64,000 bases of DNA from CAWFGW01 sp963815495. Its GTDB lineage: Bacteria; Bacteroidota; Bacteroidia; Cytophagales; JAAEPT01. Positions 8,866-17,820 of the stretch are shown piece by piece. Location: assembly GCA_963815495.1 (NCBI GenBank), contig CAWFGW010000013.1, positions 139,781-203,780 of the forward strand, in the 5' to 3' direction. Position 1 is the stretch's first letter. Each line of letters begins with the position of its first letter. A program made the translations under genes and the position numbers. The notes beneath the pieces are model-generated. The model did no database searches. It worked only from the letters and a program-made list of their open reading frames with translations, and had not been told where the DNA came from.

Positions 8866-10218
8866 ATGAAAAAAAACAAATTCATCAAATGGCTTTTCAT
8901 CTGTGCAAGTACAGTGATTGTCTTAGTAATCTTGCTTCTCAAGCAAGTCGAATCGCCTTCATATCCAACACAATCCTATTATAAAAAAACAATAACAGCC
9001 TTAGATTCGGCATTCAATCAACTAGACCAAACTTCCAACGAACTGGTATTAGCAGGTTGGGATAAACAAAATATCACACCTAATAAACCTGTTCGAATTG
9101 TTGGTTATGGCATTCAAGATGATTTTGAACGGGTAAATGATTCTATTTATGTACGAACTACCGTTTTTTCTCAAGGAAAAAAACGATTTGCTCTTATTTC
9201 CTATGATCTATTGTTTGTCCATCCAAACGTTGTTGATCGAGTAGCTAATGAATTACTTTCTAAACATATACACTTAGATGGGATTTATTATGCAGCAACA
9301 CACTCCCATAATTCATTTGGGGGCTGGGGGTTTAATCGCTTATTTGACGAAGTGATTTTAGATGGAGAAGAAGACCATGTGATTCAATTAATAGTCAATC
9401 AAACCATCGAGTCGATTAATAACTCCATCAACAACCTTGACTCCACCTTAATTAGTTCTGGTTCATTCAATTTTGAAAAATTTATACGCAACAGAATTCC
9501 CGGTGAAGAAGCGCTTGACCCATGGATGCATGTCATACAACTCGTTCACCCCACACAAAAAGATACCGCACTCATCGCCACTTTTTCTGCCCATGCAACG
9601 TGTTTGTTTTCTATTATGGATAAAAATGTATTGTCAGGTGACTACCCTGGGATGATGAGCAAAGCATACGAAAATGTAAACAAACAATTTACCTTTTGTG
9701 CTGGAGGAGTGGCTTCTTTTAGCCCAAGAAATACTAAAAGTGCTCTAAAAGAAACTGAAACATATGCTCAACAAATGCTAAAACCACTTATTGACTCTAT
9801 ATCCACCATCACCCCAAAAAAAACCACTCAACTTAGTTTTTTTAAAACCCCTTTATATTTGCCTGAACCCATTTTTAGAATTGGCGACAACTATCAATTA
9901 AGACCCTGGCTCTTTAAAAGCACTATAGGCTTTGTTCAACCGCATTTACAGTTTCTGAGAATAGGGCACGTCAGGTTTTTAGGTTTCCCTGGTGAAATAT
10001 CAGGAGAACTCTACCAAGAAGAGCTTGAAAAAGCTAAAGAAAAAAATGTATCTTTAGTCATTACAAGTCTAAACGGTAATTATACTGGCTATTTTATGCC
10101 TCAAAGCTATTACCAGACTAAAACTTGTCATGAATTAAGAGAAATGAATTGGTTCGGACCCCAAAGTGGTCAATATTTTAAAGATCTAATTCATCATATA
10201 ATAGACCATATAAACTAA
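8866..10218 (+). CDS. Membrane-anchored neutral/alkaline ceramidase-like hydrolase
   Basis: 450 residues: a short basic N-terminus, one transmembrane helix (about 9-25, FICASTVIVLVILLL), then a domain resembling the N-terminal catalytic domain of neutral/alkaline ceramidases. Recognisable family signatures are the LVLAGWDKQNITP start, YYAATHSHNSFGGWGF (zinc-binding THTHS-like), ATFSAHATCLFS, LSGDYPGMMS, and near the C-terminus LGFPGEISGELY and LNGNYTGYFMPQSYY. The ceramidase C-terminal Ig-like domain is absent, so it is a short form. The likely substrate is an amide or ester lipid in the envelope; Bacteroidota make sphingolipids, but that is inference. It begins a tight group with two genes 7 and 31 bases downstream. 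Confidence 0.75.
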   Translation: MKKNKFIKWLFICASTVIVLVILLLKQVESPSYPTQSYYKKTITALDSAFNQLDQTSNELVLAGWDKQNITPNKPVRIVGYGIQDDFERVNDSIYVRTTVFSQGKKRFALISYDLLFVHPNVVDRVANELLSKHIHLDGIYYAATHSHNSFGGWGFNRLFDEVILDGEEDHVIQLIVNQTIESINNSINNLDSTLISSGSFNFEKFIRNRIPGEEALDPWMHVIQLVHPTQKDTALIATFSAHATCLFSIMDKNVLSGDYPGMMSKAYENVNKQFTFCAGGVASFSPRNTKSALKETETYAQQMLKPLIDSISTITPKKTTQLSFFKTPLYLPEPIFRIGDNYQLRPWLFKSTIGFVQPHLQFLRIGHVRFLGFPGEISGELYQEELEKAKEKNVSLVITSLNGNYTGYFMPQSYYQTKTCHELREMNWFGPQSGQYFKDLIHHIIDHIN

Positions 10219-10225
10219 TTATTTT

Positions 10226-11677
10226 ATGGCGTATACTATGTCAAAATTAACTCGGATAATTTTTCAACTATCCGACCAAGAGTACGAAAAACTTTATCAT
10301 TCTTTGGTTGATAGCGAGGCTTTAAAATCAGCTGATTTGTTGAAAATTCTTAGAGAAGAACAACTTGAAGAACCAGCTATCTTAGTAAGGTTAGATGTTT
10401 CATCCAATGCCTATTATGCTCTTCGATCTCGCTTAAATAATAGAATTGAATCGTTTTATTTAGAACAGCTAGAAGGTGGAAAAAATGAACTTTACAGGCA
10501 GGTAGTTAACATTAATGAACTAGTCCTAACCAAAAGTAGAACAATTGCTATTGCTACACTTAAAAAACTTGAAAAAGAACTAGCAAACAATGATTTGTTT
10601 CACGAATTAACACTGGTTTATCAAGCACTTAAAAAGCTACATGTAAATACACCTGAACATTTTCAATACTCCCAACTTTATAATAAACACAGTGCGCAGC
10701 TTTTAGCTTTTGAAAAAACAGAAACATTGACAGCTGAATATTTCAAAAGTTACAATCAGGGTTTATTGGAAATGAACATATCTGAACACCAAGAAGTTAA
10801 ATTAATAAGAGATTCAATCGATTCCATAAACAACCGGTACAATTCACATAGAATACTGACACTTAAATCTTTAAGCTTTCTTTTTAGTCAAATTATCACG
10901 CCTACTAAAGACAAAAAAGGTAAGGCTATCATGAACCGTTTTGATGAACTAGAAAAGATTTTCAAACTATACAACAACGACTTGTTATATAACCATCTTC
11001 AATGGGTGGTAACTTACCTTAAACTTCTCCATGCATTTTCGCTTAAAAAAGAAAATGATGTTGATGCAATTATTAAAGAACTTGACCCTATTTCTAGTAG
11101 GTTACTCACTAACTACTCTTCTTTTTGTTCTCCTGCTTATTATTTATTAATCAAACTCGAACATTCTATTAAAAACAATAAAGTTTATCGTCTTGAAAAA
11201 CTCAACGAATCGATATATCGAAATTATGATGAAGATAGTGCCTACCTATTATCTTGTACAGTATATTATTTCTATCGATCGTATTGTTGTTTTTACAGTG
11301 GAAATAATGAAGACGCAATACAGTGGGTTGAAAAAGCAATCTCTCTTCTTAACATCAAAGAACACGAGCGGCTTTTAGTTGATTTAAAACTTACTTCTGC
11401 AGGATTTTCTTTTGTTAACAATGATTTTGAAACGGTTCTAAATCAAGTAAACTATGTACAACGGATATTGAGAATATCAGAAAAAAGTAATTTTGAATAT
11501 GCCTATTCATTCATGAAAATGATTAAATCAGCGTTTTCAAATATTGAGTTTGATAAAAAATATCGAAAATTTGAATCCGCTAAAAAACAGTTTATTGAAT
11601 CAGAAAAACCTTTTCAAAGTCCTTTACGTTTCTTTGACATAAGTAAAATCGAATGCCCTAACAATGTTCAACAATAA
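10226..11677 (+). CDS. Unrecognised cytoplasmic all-helical (TPR-like) protein
   Basis: 483 residues, no signal peptide and no membrane segment. Two start codons are possible (10226, or 10238 giving MSKLTRIIFQLSDQEYEKLY). The sequence is almost wholly helical with repeated Tyr/Leu-rich amphipathic helices. The part around 370-420 (YRSYCCFYSGNNEDAIQWVE then LTSAGFSFVNNDFETVLNQV) has the 'A/G-x-x-x-x-x-x-x-D/N-x-E-x-A' feel of tetratricopeptide pairs. I do not recognise a family. It follows the ceramidase-like gene by 7 bases and precedes a secreted protein by 31, so it is probably cotranscribed. A scaffold or regulatory role is only a guess. Confidence 0.7.
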   Translation: MAYTMSKLTRIIFQLSDQEYEKLYHSLVDSEALKSADLLKILREEQLEEPAILVRLDVSSNAYYALRSRLNNRIESFYLEQLEGGKNELYRQVVNINELVLTKSRTIAIATLKKLEKELANNDLFHELTLVYQALKKLHVNTPEHFQYSQLYNKHSAQLLAFEKTETLTAEYFKSYNQGLLEMNISEHQEVKLIRDSIDSINNRYNSHRILTLKSLSFLFSQIITPTKDKKGKAIMNRFDELEKIFKLYNNDLLYNHLQWVVTYLKLLHAFSLKKENDVDAIIKELDPISSRLLTNYSSFCSPAYYLLIKLEHSIKNNKVYRLEKLNESIYRNYDEDSAYLLSCTVYYFYRSYCCFYSGNNEDAIQWVEKAISLLNIKEHERLLVDLKLTSAGFSFVNNDFETVLNQVNYVQRILRISEKSNFEYAYSFMKMIKSAFSNIEFDKKYRKFESAKKQFIESEKPFQSPLRFFDISKIECPNNVQQ

Positions 11678-11708
11678 GATAAAAATATTTTAAAATAACC
11701 TATTTATT

Positions 11709-12458
11709 ATGAAAACAACCAAACTATTCACCCTTTCAGTGCTAGCAAGTTTTTTTATTACAAACACTTTTGCGCAAAGTTCTGAGTATGAAAAAAAAAT
11801 TACCAATTCGTGGAAAATGATTAAAACAGAAATTGATGGCAAAGAAGTAGAACCCAAACATGATAAATTAATTTTAGACATTGACAAAAGAAAAAATGCT
11901 TTCACCATTACTGCTGCTTATGAAGAAACACATGAAGGGTTTTGGGAAATAGAAAATGACAAACTTACCTTAACAGATCTTGCAACTCAAGAAATAAAGT
12001 CACTTGACATAACTGAGTTGAGTGATAATCATTTAACTGTTAAAGGGTTTGATGGACCAAATAGTGTCTTGCACTTTATTCCTACTTCAAAAAATGCTAT
12101 TGACTTAAATCACAAAGAATTTTTAGTGGCCAAAAAATGGACAATTTATAAAAGTGATAAAAAAGAAAATATTGGTACTCGCATTGAATTTAAACATGAT
12201 AAAACATTTGTTTTATTACCATGGGGGTATCAAGTACCCACTATGAGTGGTAAATGGCATTTAAATGATGATAACACAAAGTTAATTATTGATGCGCGTG
12301 AAGATGGTGCACATATTGAAATTTCAATTCTTGAGTTGCATAAACACGAGCTAGTATTACAGTTTGATGACCTTGGCATCACAGAATATCTTCACGATCC
12401 TTTGTTAGCAAAAAAGGACGAAAAAGTTATTGCTGCTGCCCACAAAAACGAGGAGTAG
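11709..12458 (+). CDS. Secreted protein with two lipocalin-like domains
   Basis: 249 residues with a clear signal peptide (MKTTKLFTLSVLASFFITNT, cut after FAQ). The mature part seems to hold two related beta-rich halves. The first is about 30-125 (SWKMIKTEIDGKEV ... GFWEIENDKLTLTD) and the second about 140-235 (KWTIYKSDKKENIG ... SGKWHLNDDNTKLIID). Both follow the 'W.....DG/D... F.......G.W.....D.L.L.D' pattern of lipocalin-like Bacteroidota proteins. Ligand binding, perhaps of a lipid, would fit with the ceramidase-like gene upstream, but this is inference. It is last in the three-gene group, and a strong terminator follows. Confidence 0.7.
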   Translation: MKTTKLFTLSVLASFFITNTFAQSSEYEKKITNSWKMIKTEIDGKEVEPKHDKLILDIDKRKNAFTITAAYEETHEGFWEIENDKLTLTDLATQEIKSLDITELSDNHLTVKGFDGPNSVLHFIPTSKNAIDLNHKEFLVAKKWTIYKSDKKENIGTRIEFKHDKTFVLLPWGYQVPTMSGKWHLNDDNTKLIIDAREDGAHIEISILELHKHELVLQFDDLGITEYLHDPLLAKKDEKVIAAAHKNEE

Positions 12459-12480
12459 CATAGACACCACAGTTAAGATC

Positions 12481-12517
12481 AAAAACTCTGGCTTAAACAC
12501 TAAGCCAGAGTTTTTTT
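12481..12517. terminator. Bidirectional intrinsic terminator
   Basis: AAAAACTCTGGCTTA (12481-12495), loop AACAC or similar, TAAGCCAGAGTTTTTTT (12501-12517). The stem is perfect and there are A/T tails on both sides, so it serves both the secreted protein gene ending at 12458 and the peptidase gene whose stop codon lies at 12516-12518 within the T tract. Confidence 0.88.
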
Positions 12518-14708
12518 ATAATTTGTTTAAAATATAATTTGTCATTTTTTGATACAAATGGTATCGCGTTATACCTCCATAAATTCCATGATTACGATCA
12601 GGGTAATTAAAAGCATCAAATTGTTTATTGGCTTTGATTAACGCATTTTGAAAAGCAGTCTGATTCTGGATGTGTACATTATCATCCCCTGTTCCATGTA
12701 TTAATAACAATTTACCTTTCAACTCTTCTGCATAATTGATAGGAGAATTTAAATCATATCCTTTAGCATTATCGGTAGGCAACCCTAAATATCGCTCGGT
12801 ATATATTGTGTCATAAAATCGCCAATTAGTAACTGGCGCAACAGAAATACCAAGTTTATAAAATTCTGCACCTTTCGTTAATGCTAGGGCAGTCAAATAA
12901 CCTCCAAAACTCCATCCCCAAATACCAATTCGTTCTTTATCAACAAATGGTTGATTTCTTAAATGTCTAGCTAACGCAATTAAATCTGCTGTTTCCTTTT
13001 CTCCCAAATTACCATAGGTCTGTTTTTTAAAGTCAGCACCACGGCCTCCTGTTCCTCTTCCATCGATGCTTACAATCACATAACCTTTATCTGCTAGCGT
13101 TTGAAACCACATGAAGTTAAATGAACCCCATTCATTCACCACTATTTGATGACCAGGGCCACCATATACATACACTAAGACAGGATATTTCTTTTTCTTC
13201 TTAAAATCCGATGGTTTTAATATATAACCATTTAATTGCTCACCTCCCTCGGTTGGGAAAGTAAAAAACTCAGGATATTGGATTGATACTTCTGATAAGG
13301 CTTTTTTTACATTTTCATTCGACTCTAATACCCGAATTTTTTTTCCTGAAGCATCATATAAACTTGTTGTGTGAGGTTTGATAATGGAAGAATGAACACC
13401 TACTATAAACCGGCCATTGGCGCTTAATTCAGCGCTATTTACTCCACGTTCGTTTAAAACCACTTCTTTATTTTCTCCAGAAAAATCTACTCGATACACT
13501 TGACGCTCTAATGGCGACACTTCCGTGGAAGTAAAATAAAGCCATTGGTTTTTTTCATCTACCCCGACTATTTCATCTACTTCCCAATTTCCCCTGGTGA
13601 GTTGCGCCACCTCTTTCCCTGAAAAATCATAAAGATAGACGTGGTTGAACCCTGATTGTTCACTACTCAATAACAACGTGTTTTGATTGAGGTAGGCCAC
13701 TTCGTTATTGATTTCAATATACGTTTCGCTCGACTCATTATACACTTCTGTGATAACTCCTGTAGAGACATTAATATGCAACAACTCTAATTCATTTTGC
13801 AAGCGATTCATTCTAATCAACGCGATTAAATCAGGATTTGGAGTAGACATTATCCGAGCAATGTAATTATCGTTGTCTGTTTCATCGAGAAGTACTTTGC
13901 TTACGTTTGTCTGCAAATCAACATACATTACTTTTAGTTTACTATTTTTTTCCCCTGCTTTAGGGTATTTGAATGTCTGCAAATCAGGGTATAATGAATC
14001 TCCCCAAACTTGCATTTGGTATTCTTTGACCTCACTTTCATCAAATTTCAAATAAGCAATGCCTCTGCTATCAGCTGTCCAGACATATGCCTGTGTAAAT
14101 TCAAATTCTTCTTCATATACCCAGTCGCTGCGACCGTTCAAAATGTGATTCCAGTTACCATCATGTGTTAATTGCTTTATTGTTTTGGATTCAATGTTAT
14201 AACTATATAGGTTATTATCGGCCGTAAAAGCTATTTGCCTGGAGTCGGGAGAAAAAGTGGGGTTAAATTGTTTTTTAGTAAAAATAGTGTCCACTGATTT
14301 ATTTTCTAATGAATAAAGAAGATAAGAAGCTTTCCCTGATCTTCGATATAACCCTTCATAAGCAGTTTCCAGAAGAAGATATTTCCTATCAGGTGAAAAA
14401 GTAAAATCTGAGAAAGGAAGATGAATATCGCTTGACTTACCAAAAACAGTATCTTCTGTTACTCCTGTGCGTGTGTTTTGAGATAAAATATAGGAATAAC
14501 CCGAATTGTTTACTCCGATAAAAAACATTGAACTATCATTGTTAGCCCATTCTATGTGGTCAAACCCGCGGTCGTAGTATTTATAGTTTAACCATATTTC
14601 GTCCAATCTTACTTGCTGAGCTTCCGTTTGCGGATTAGCAAAAAATAGGCCTAAAATCAATACTGAGGCATTAATTCTACAATTAATTAGGTTATATATT
14701 AAATCCAT
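12516..14708 (-). CDS. Dipeptidyl peptidase IV-family serine peptidase (S9)
   Basis: 730 residues, an exported S9 prolyl-type peptidase that removes dipeptides from peptide N-termini. After an N-terminal hydrophobic signal (VLILGLFFANPQTEA) comes a DPPIV-type beta-propeller (about 40-450), with the substrate-anchoring Glu pair in SDWVYEEEFEF and PDSRQIAFTADNNLYSY-type blades. The alpha/beta-hydrolase domain carries the full triad: Ser600 in GWSFGGY, Asp675 in GTGDDNVH and His707 in DRNHGIYGG. Length and motifs are normal for the family. Periplasmic location is likely, to feed amino acid uptake. It is monocistronic, with its own terminator downstream and a divergent lipoprotein gene upstream. 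Confidence 0.93.
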   Translation of the reverse strand: MDLIYNLINCRINASVLILGLFFANPQTEAQQVRLDEIWLNYKYYDRGFDHIEWANNDSSMFFIGVNNSGYSYILSQNTRTGVTEDTVFGKSSDIHLPFSDFTFSPDRKYLLLETAYEGLYRRSGKASYLLYSLENKSVDTIFTKKQFNPTFSPDSRQIAFTADNNLYSYNIESKTIKQLTHDGNWNHILNGRSDWVYEEEFEFTQAYVWTADSRGIAYLKFDESEVKEYQMQVWGDSLYPDLQTFKYPKAGEKNSKLKVMYVDLQTNVSKVLLDETDNDNYIARIMSTPNPDLIALIRMNRLQNELELLHINVSTGVITEVYNESSETYIEINNEVAYLNQNTLLLSSEQSGFNHVYLYDFSGKEVAQLTRGNWEVDEIVGVDEKNQWLYFTSTEVSPLERQVYRVDFSGENKEVVLNERGVNSAELSANGRFIVGVHSSIIKPHTTSLYDASGKKIRVLESNENVKKALSEVSIQYPEFFTFPTEGGEQLNGYILKPSDFKKKKKYPVLVYVYGGPGHQIVVNEWGSFNFMWFQTLADKGYVIVSIDGRGTGGRGADFKKQTYGNLGEKETADLIALARHLRNQPFVDKERIGIWGWSFGGYLTALALTKGAEFYKLGISVAPVTNWRFYDTIYTERYLGLPTDNAKGYDLNSPINYAEELKGKLLLIHGTGDDNVHIQNQTAFQNALIKANKQFDAFNYPDRNHGIYGGITRYHLYQKMTNYILNKL

Positions 14709-14809
14709 AAATCTACTTGTTTATACAATATCTATCGTTTAAATTCATATCGGTTTACAAAAATCATAAAATAATAATCGATACATATTAAACTTAAACT
14801 AAAATTAAA

Positions 14810-15751
14810 ATGAGAAAATTAACAACATTAATGTATTTCTTTATGGCTGCGGCTTTGTTTTTAACAAGCTGTGGTGGTGATGATGAAAATCCAGAACCAG
14901 AAGTTACAACTCCAACATTTGATTTCACAGCTTCAAGTGAAGTAAAAAATGGTGAAACTATTTCTGTTACTCCTAATGAAACGGTAACTATTATAGTAAC
15001 TGGTAGCAAAGTAGATAGAAACTTAAAACAAGTAAGTTTTTACGAAGGAGAAAACTTAATTACAGTTACAGGTGTTGGAGAAGGCAGATTAACTATTAAT
15101 GGAGAAGTTCAAGATGAAAACCCTGTTGATATCTCTAACGATGATAATGAAAACTTCACTTGGACTATTCAATTGAAAGCCGCTTCTACTGAAGGATCTA
15201 CAAACTATAAAATAGTTCTTGAAGATAATGATGAGTTAAAGACTCCTTTGTCTTTTACAATAGTGACTACTTCAAGCGATATGAACTCTGGAGTTAAATT
15301 ATACTCTAGCAAAGCTACTGCTGATGCTGCTGCTACAACGGGATCATTTTATGCCGTTATGAGTAACGCAACTGGTACATCCACAGCTTTTGTGAATACA
15401 TCTACTGAAGCTAAAGTTGATTTTGCTTTTGCAGGTGGTGGCGTAACTAGTGAACCTTATACTTTAGCACAACCAGGAAATGTTACAGTTAAACCTAACT
15501 TTACAAAAACTACTTTATTTGCATCATCTAGTCTAAACTTTTCTACTGCTACTAAATCTCAAATAGAAAGTGAATCTCCTAGTTCAGCATCTGTGGCAAT
15601 TGCTGCTGGTAATGTTTACTCATTCTATAACAGTACTACAAAAACAAAAGGTTTAGTACAAATAGTATCAATTGACGCGACTGACTTAATAACTTTCAAC
15701 GTAAAGTTTATTGAAGTAACTCCTGCAGTTGTACTTGTAGAAGCTAAATAA
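14810..15751 (+). CDS. Surface lipoprotein of unknown function
   Basis: 313 residues with a lipoprotein signal (MRKLTTLMYFFMAAALFLTS then Cys). The acidic run just after the Cys (CGGDDENPEPE) resembles the lipoprotein export signal of Bacteroidota, suggesting surface exposure. The rest is Ser/Thr/Asn-rich and beta-stranded. It has an Ig-like first part (FDFTASSEVKNGETISVTPN ... TIVT) and a second domain rich in ATGSFYAV, FAFAGGGVTS and FTKTTLFASS. The second part resembles Bacteroidota proteins built around 'SS...FY......G..Y....A......VDF.F'. No catalytic motif is seen. It has its own strong terminator and is divergent from the peptidase gene. Confidence 0.75.
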   Translation: MRKLTTLMYFFMAAALFLTSCGGDDENPEPEVTTPTFDFTASSEVKNGETISVTPNETVTIIVTGSKVDRNLKQVSFYEGENLITVTGVGEGRLTINGEVQDENPVDISNDDNENFTWTIQLKAASTEGSTNYKIVLEDNDELKTPLSFTIVTTSSDMNSGVKLYSSKATADAAATTGSFYAVMSNATGTSTAFVNTSTEAKVDFAFAGGGVTSEPYTLAQPGNVTVKPNFTKTTLFASSSLNFSTATKSQIESESPSSASVAIAAGNVYSFYNSTTKTKGLVQIVSIDATDLITFNVKFIEVTPAVVLVEAK

Positions 15752-15774
15752 TTCTTTAGTCAACTTAAAAAACT

Positions 15775-15808
15775 AAAACCGATTGAAGCTTTTCAATCGG
15801 TTTTTTTT
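15775..15808 (+). terminator. Intrinsic terminator after the surface lipoprotein gene
   Basis: ACCGATTGAA (15778-15787), four-base loop, TTCAATCGGT (15792-15801) followed by a run of eight Ts. The stem is perfect. Confidence 0.9.
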
Positions 15809-15809
15809 A

Positions 15810-16339
15810 TGCCCTAAAATAAAGCCTTTAACCCTAATCAGTGTTACTCGAAAAGAACGATGTTTGAACTAATCTATTTAGCGTGATATCGACTTGGAAG
15901 CTGATGTATCTACCTCCCAGAGATTCCGTATTGACGGTAGAACACGCTCGTCCTTGCGCCTGTCCCGTTTGCTAACGGGGAGGAAGGAGGCACGACTGAC
16001 GTGACAATCTGTCTGAACACCTACCCCTTTGTTTACCGAAGAATACCGTGCTACGATGGGGAGATTGCTGCGTTTCGTTGCACTACACGCGCAATGACGT
16101 TAAAAGATTGAGATTGCCGCACTTCATTTCATTTCGTTCGCAATGACGGTGAGGACTGAGAAACGAGGTTCCACCTCCAATCGGGCGAGATACGAAGTAA
16201 AACGGTCGCACTATAACACCAAAAAGGCACTCGTTTAGCTACGCTTCGAGCACCATTTAAGCTTCTAGACTTTTTTGAGCTTTGTCACTGCCTAAGTGAG
16301 ATTCCAGCCTTCGCAGGAAACAAGGAATAGATAATAAAC
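15810..16339. repeat. Gene-free, GC-richer block of dispersed intergenic repeats
   Basis: No coding sequence seen. On the minus strand two units read CGTCATTGCG ... GCAATCTC (16099-16061, and 16149-16110). A shortened unit, AGATTCC then GTATTGACGGT, lies near 15920-15938. TTTCCTGCGAAGGCTGGAATCTC-like sequence lies at 16298-16325 (minus strand). CCCGTT-TGCT-AACGGG (15964-15979) is the core of a longer imperfect hairpin. These match common short intergenic repeat families seen across Bacteroidota, all sharing a GTCATT...AATCTC outline. The block lies between convergent transcription units, so it is a tolerant insertion site rather than a regulatory region. Confidence 0.65.
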
Positions 16340-16374
16340 AAAAAAACCTTGACAACAGCTAGGTCATCAAGGCT
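16340..16374 (-). terminator. Intrinsic terminator of the OGDH operon (after lpd)
   Basis: On the minus strand CCTTGATGAC (16372-16363), loop CTAGCT, GTTGTCAAGG (16356-16347), then seven Ts (16346-16340). The ten-base stem includes two G-U pairs. It sits about 25 bases after the lpd stop codon. Confidence 0.85.
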
Positions 16375-16399
16375 TTCTCTAAAATATAATTTCTTTGAT

Positions 16400-17806
16400 T
16401 TAAATATTCAACGCTCGATTATCCGTAGCAGCCAAACAAGCTTCTTTCATAGCTTCAGAATACGTAGGGTGTGCATGAGACATGCGTGCAATATCCTCAG
16501 CTGATGCTCTAAACTCCATTGCTACAACAGCTTCCCCAATCATATCGGCCACACGTGGTCCTATCATGTGAACACCTAATATTTCATCTGTATCTTTGTG
16601 TGCTAGTACCTTTACCCGACCATCTGTGTCCATACTTGCTTGTGATCTACCTGATGCAGAGAATGGAAAAGCCCCACTTTTGTAAGGAATCCCTTTTTCT
16701 TTTAATTGTTCTTCCGTATAACCTACCGCGGCAACTTCTGGCCACGTATAAACCACTCCAGGAATCAAGTTGTAATTGATGTGGGGTTTTTGACCTGCTA
16801 GCTGTTCGGCAACAAACACGCCTTCTTCTTCCGCTTTATGAGCTAACATTGCTCCTTTGACTACATCACCAATGGCAAAGATGTTGGGTACGTTTGTTTT
16901 TAAATGATCATCTACTTCAACTCGGCCTTTGTCGTCCATTTTAACACCAGCTTTATCTAAGCCCAAACCCTCTGTATAGGGTTTTCTACCAATAGAAACT
17001 AAACAATAGTCACCTTTGAACTCTACTGTTTCACCTTTGTTGTTTTCAGCTTTTACAGTCACTGACTTAGCAGATGGTTTTACTTCGGTAACTTTATGGT
17101 TGAAGAAAAATTCAAAGCCTTCTTTTTTCAATACTTTTTGTAGGTCTTTCCCAAGCGTTTTGTCCATCATCGGAATGATAGAATCCGCGTATTCAATCAC
17201 TTGAACTTTTGCACCTAAACGAGCATATACGGAACCTAACTCCAAACCAATCACTCCTCCACCTATCACTATTAAGTTTTTAGGTACTTCTTTCAAGTTT
17301 AACGCCTCGGTAGAAGTGATGACTCTTTTTTTGTCGTAATTCATAAACGGCAAAATCAACGGTTTAGAACCAGTAGCGATAATGGTATTATCCGCTTTTA
17401 TTTCCTGAGATTTTCCTTTGTCATCAGTGATTTTAATGGTTTTGCTATCCACAAAAGAACCCATACCTGTGAAGACATCCACTTTATTTTTTTTCATTAA
17501 ATAATCGATTCCGCCAGTCACTTTGCCGATAACCCCGTCTTTGCGGTCAATCATTTGTTTGATATTTACCTTTGGTGGTGAAGCTAAATCAATACCGTGT
17601 TCTTTAAACGAGTGAATAGCGTTATGGTAATGTTCAGAACTGTCTAACAATGCTTTTGAAGGAATACACCCTACATTCAAACATGTTCCACCAAGTTTAT
17701 TATATTTTTCGATTATGGCAGTTTTAAAACCTAATTGCGCACAGCGAACTGCTGCAATATATCCACCAGGACCAGAACCGATTATTACTACGTTGTATTG
17801 TGACAT
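16400..17806 (-). CDS. lpdA: Dihydrolipoyl dehydrogenase (E3)
   Basis: 468 residues, the flavoprotein that reoxidises dihydrolipoyl groups of 2-oxoacid dehydrogenase E2 subunits with NAD+. It has the FAD-binding GSGPGGYIAA motif at the N-terminus and the redox disulfide GGTCLNVGCIPSK (Cys42/Cys47). An NAD-binding GGGVIGLELGSVYARLG motif lies near 180, the FAIGDV second FAD motif near 310, and the C-terminal HAHPTYSEA with the active-site His. Length is normal. It is the last gene of the sucA-odhB-lpd group, separated from odhB by the IVP-type cassette, and is followed by a strong terminator. It may serve pyruvate dehydrogenase too. Confidence 0.96.
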   Translation of the reverse strand: MSQYNVVIIGSGPGGYIAAVRCAQLGFKTAIIEKYNKLGGTCLNVGCIPSKALLDSSEHYHNAIHSFKEHGIDLASPPKVNIKQMIDRKDGVIGKVTGGIDYLMKKNKVDVFTGMGSFVDSKTIKITDDKGKSQEIKADNTIIATGSKPLILPFMNYDKKRVITSTEALNLKEVPKNLIVIGGGVIGLELGSVYARLGAKVQVIEYADSIIPMMDKTLGKDLQKVLKKEGFEFFFNHKVTEVKPSAKSVTVKAENNKGETVEFKGDYCLVSIGRKPYTEGLGLDKAGVKMDDKGRVEVDDHLKTNVPNIFAIGDVVKGAMLAHKAEEEGVFVAEQLAGQKPHINYNLIPGVVYTWPEVAAVGYTEEQLKEKGIPYKSGAFPFSASGRSQASMDTDGRVKVLAHKDTDEILGVHMIGPRVADMIGEAVVAMEFRASAEDIARMSHAHPTYSEAMKEACLAATDNRALNI

Positions 17807-17820
17807 TTTCTATAAGTATT

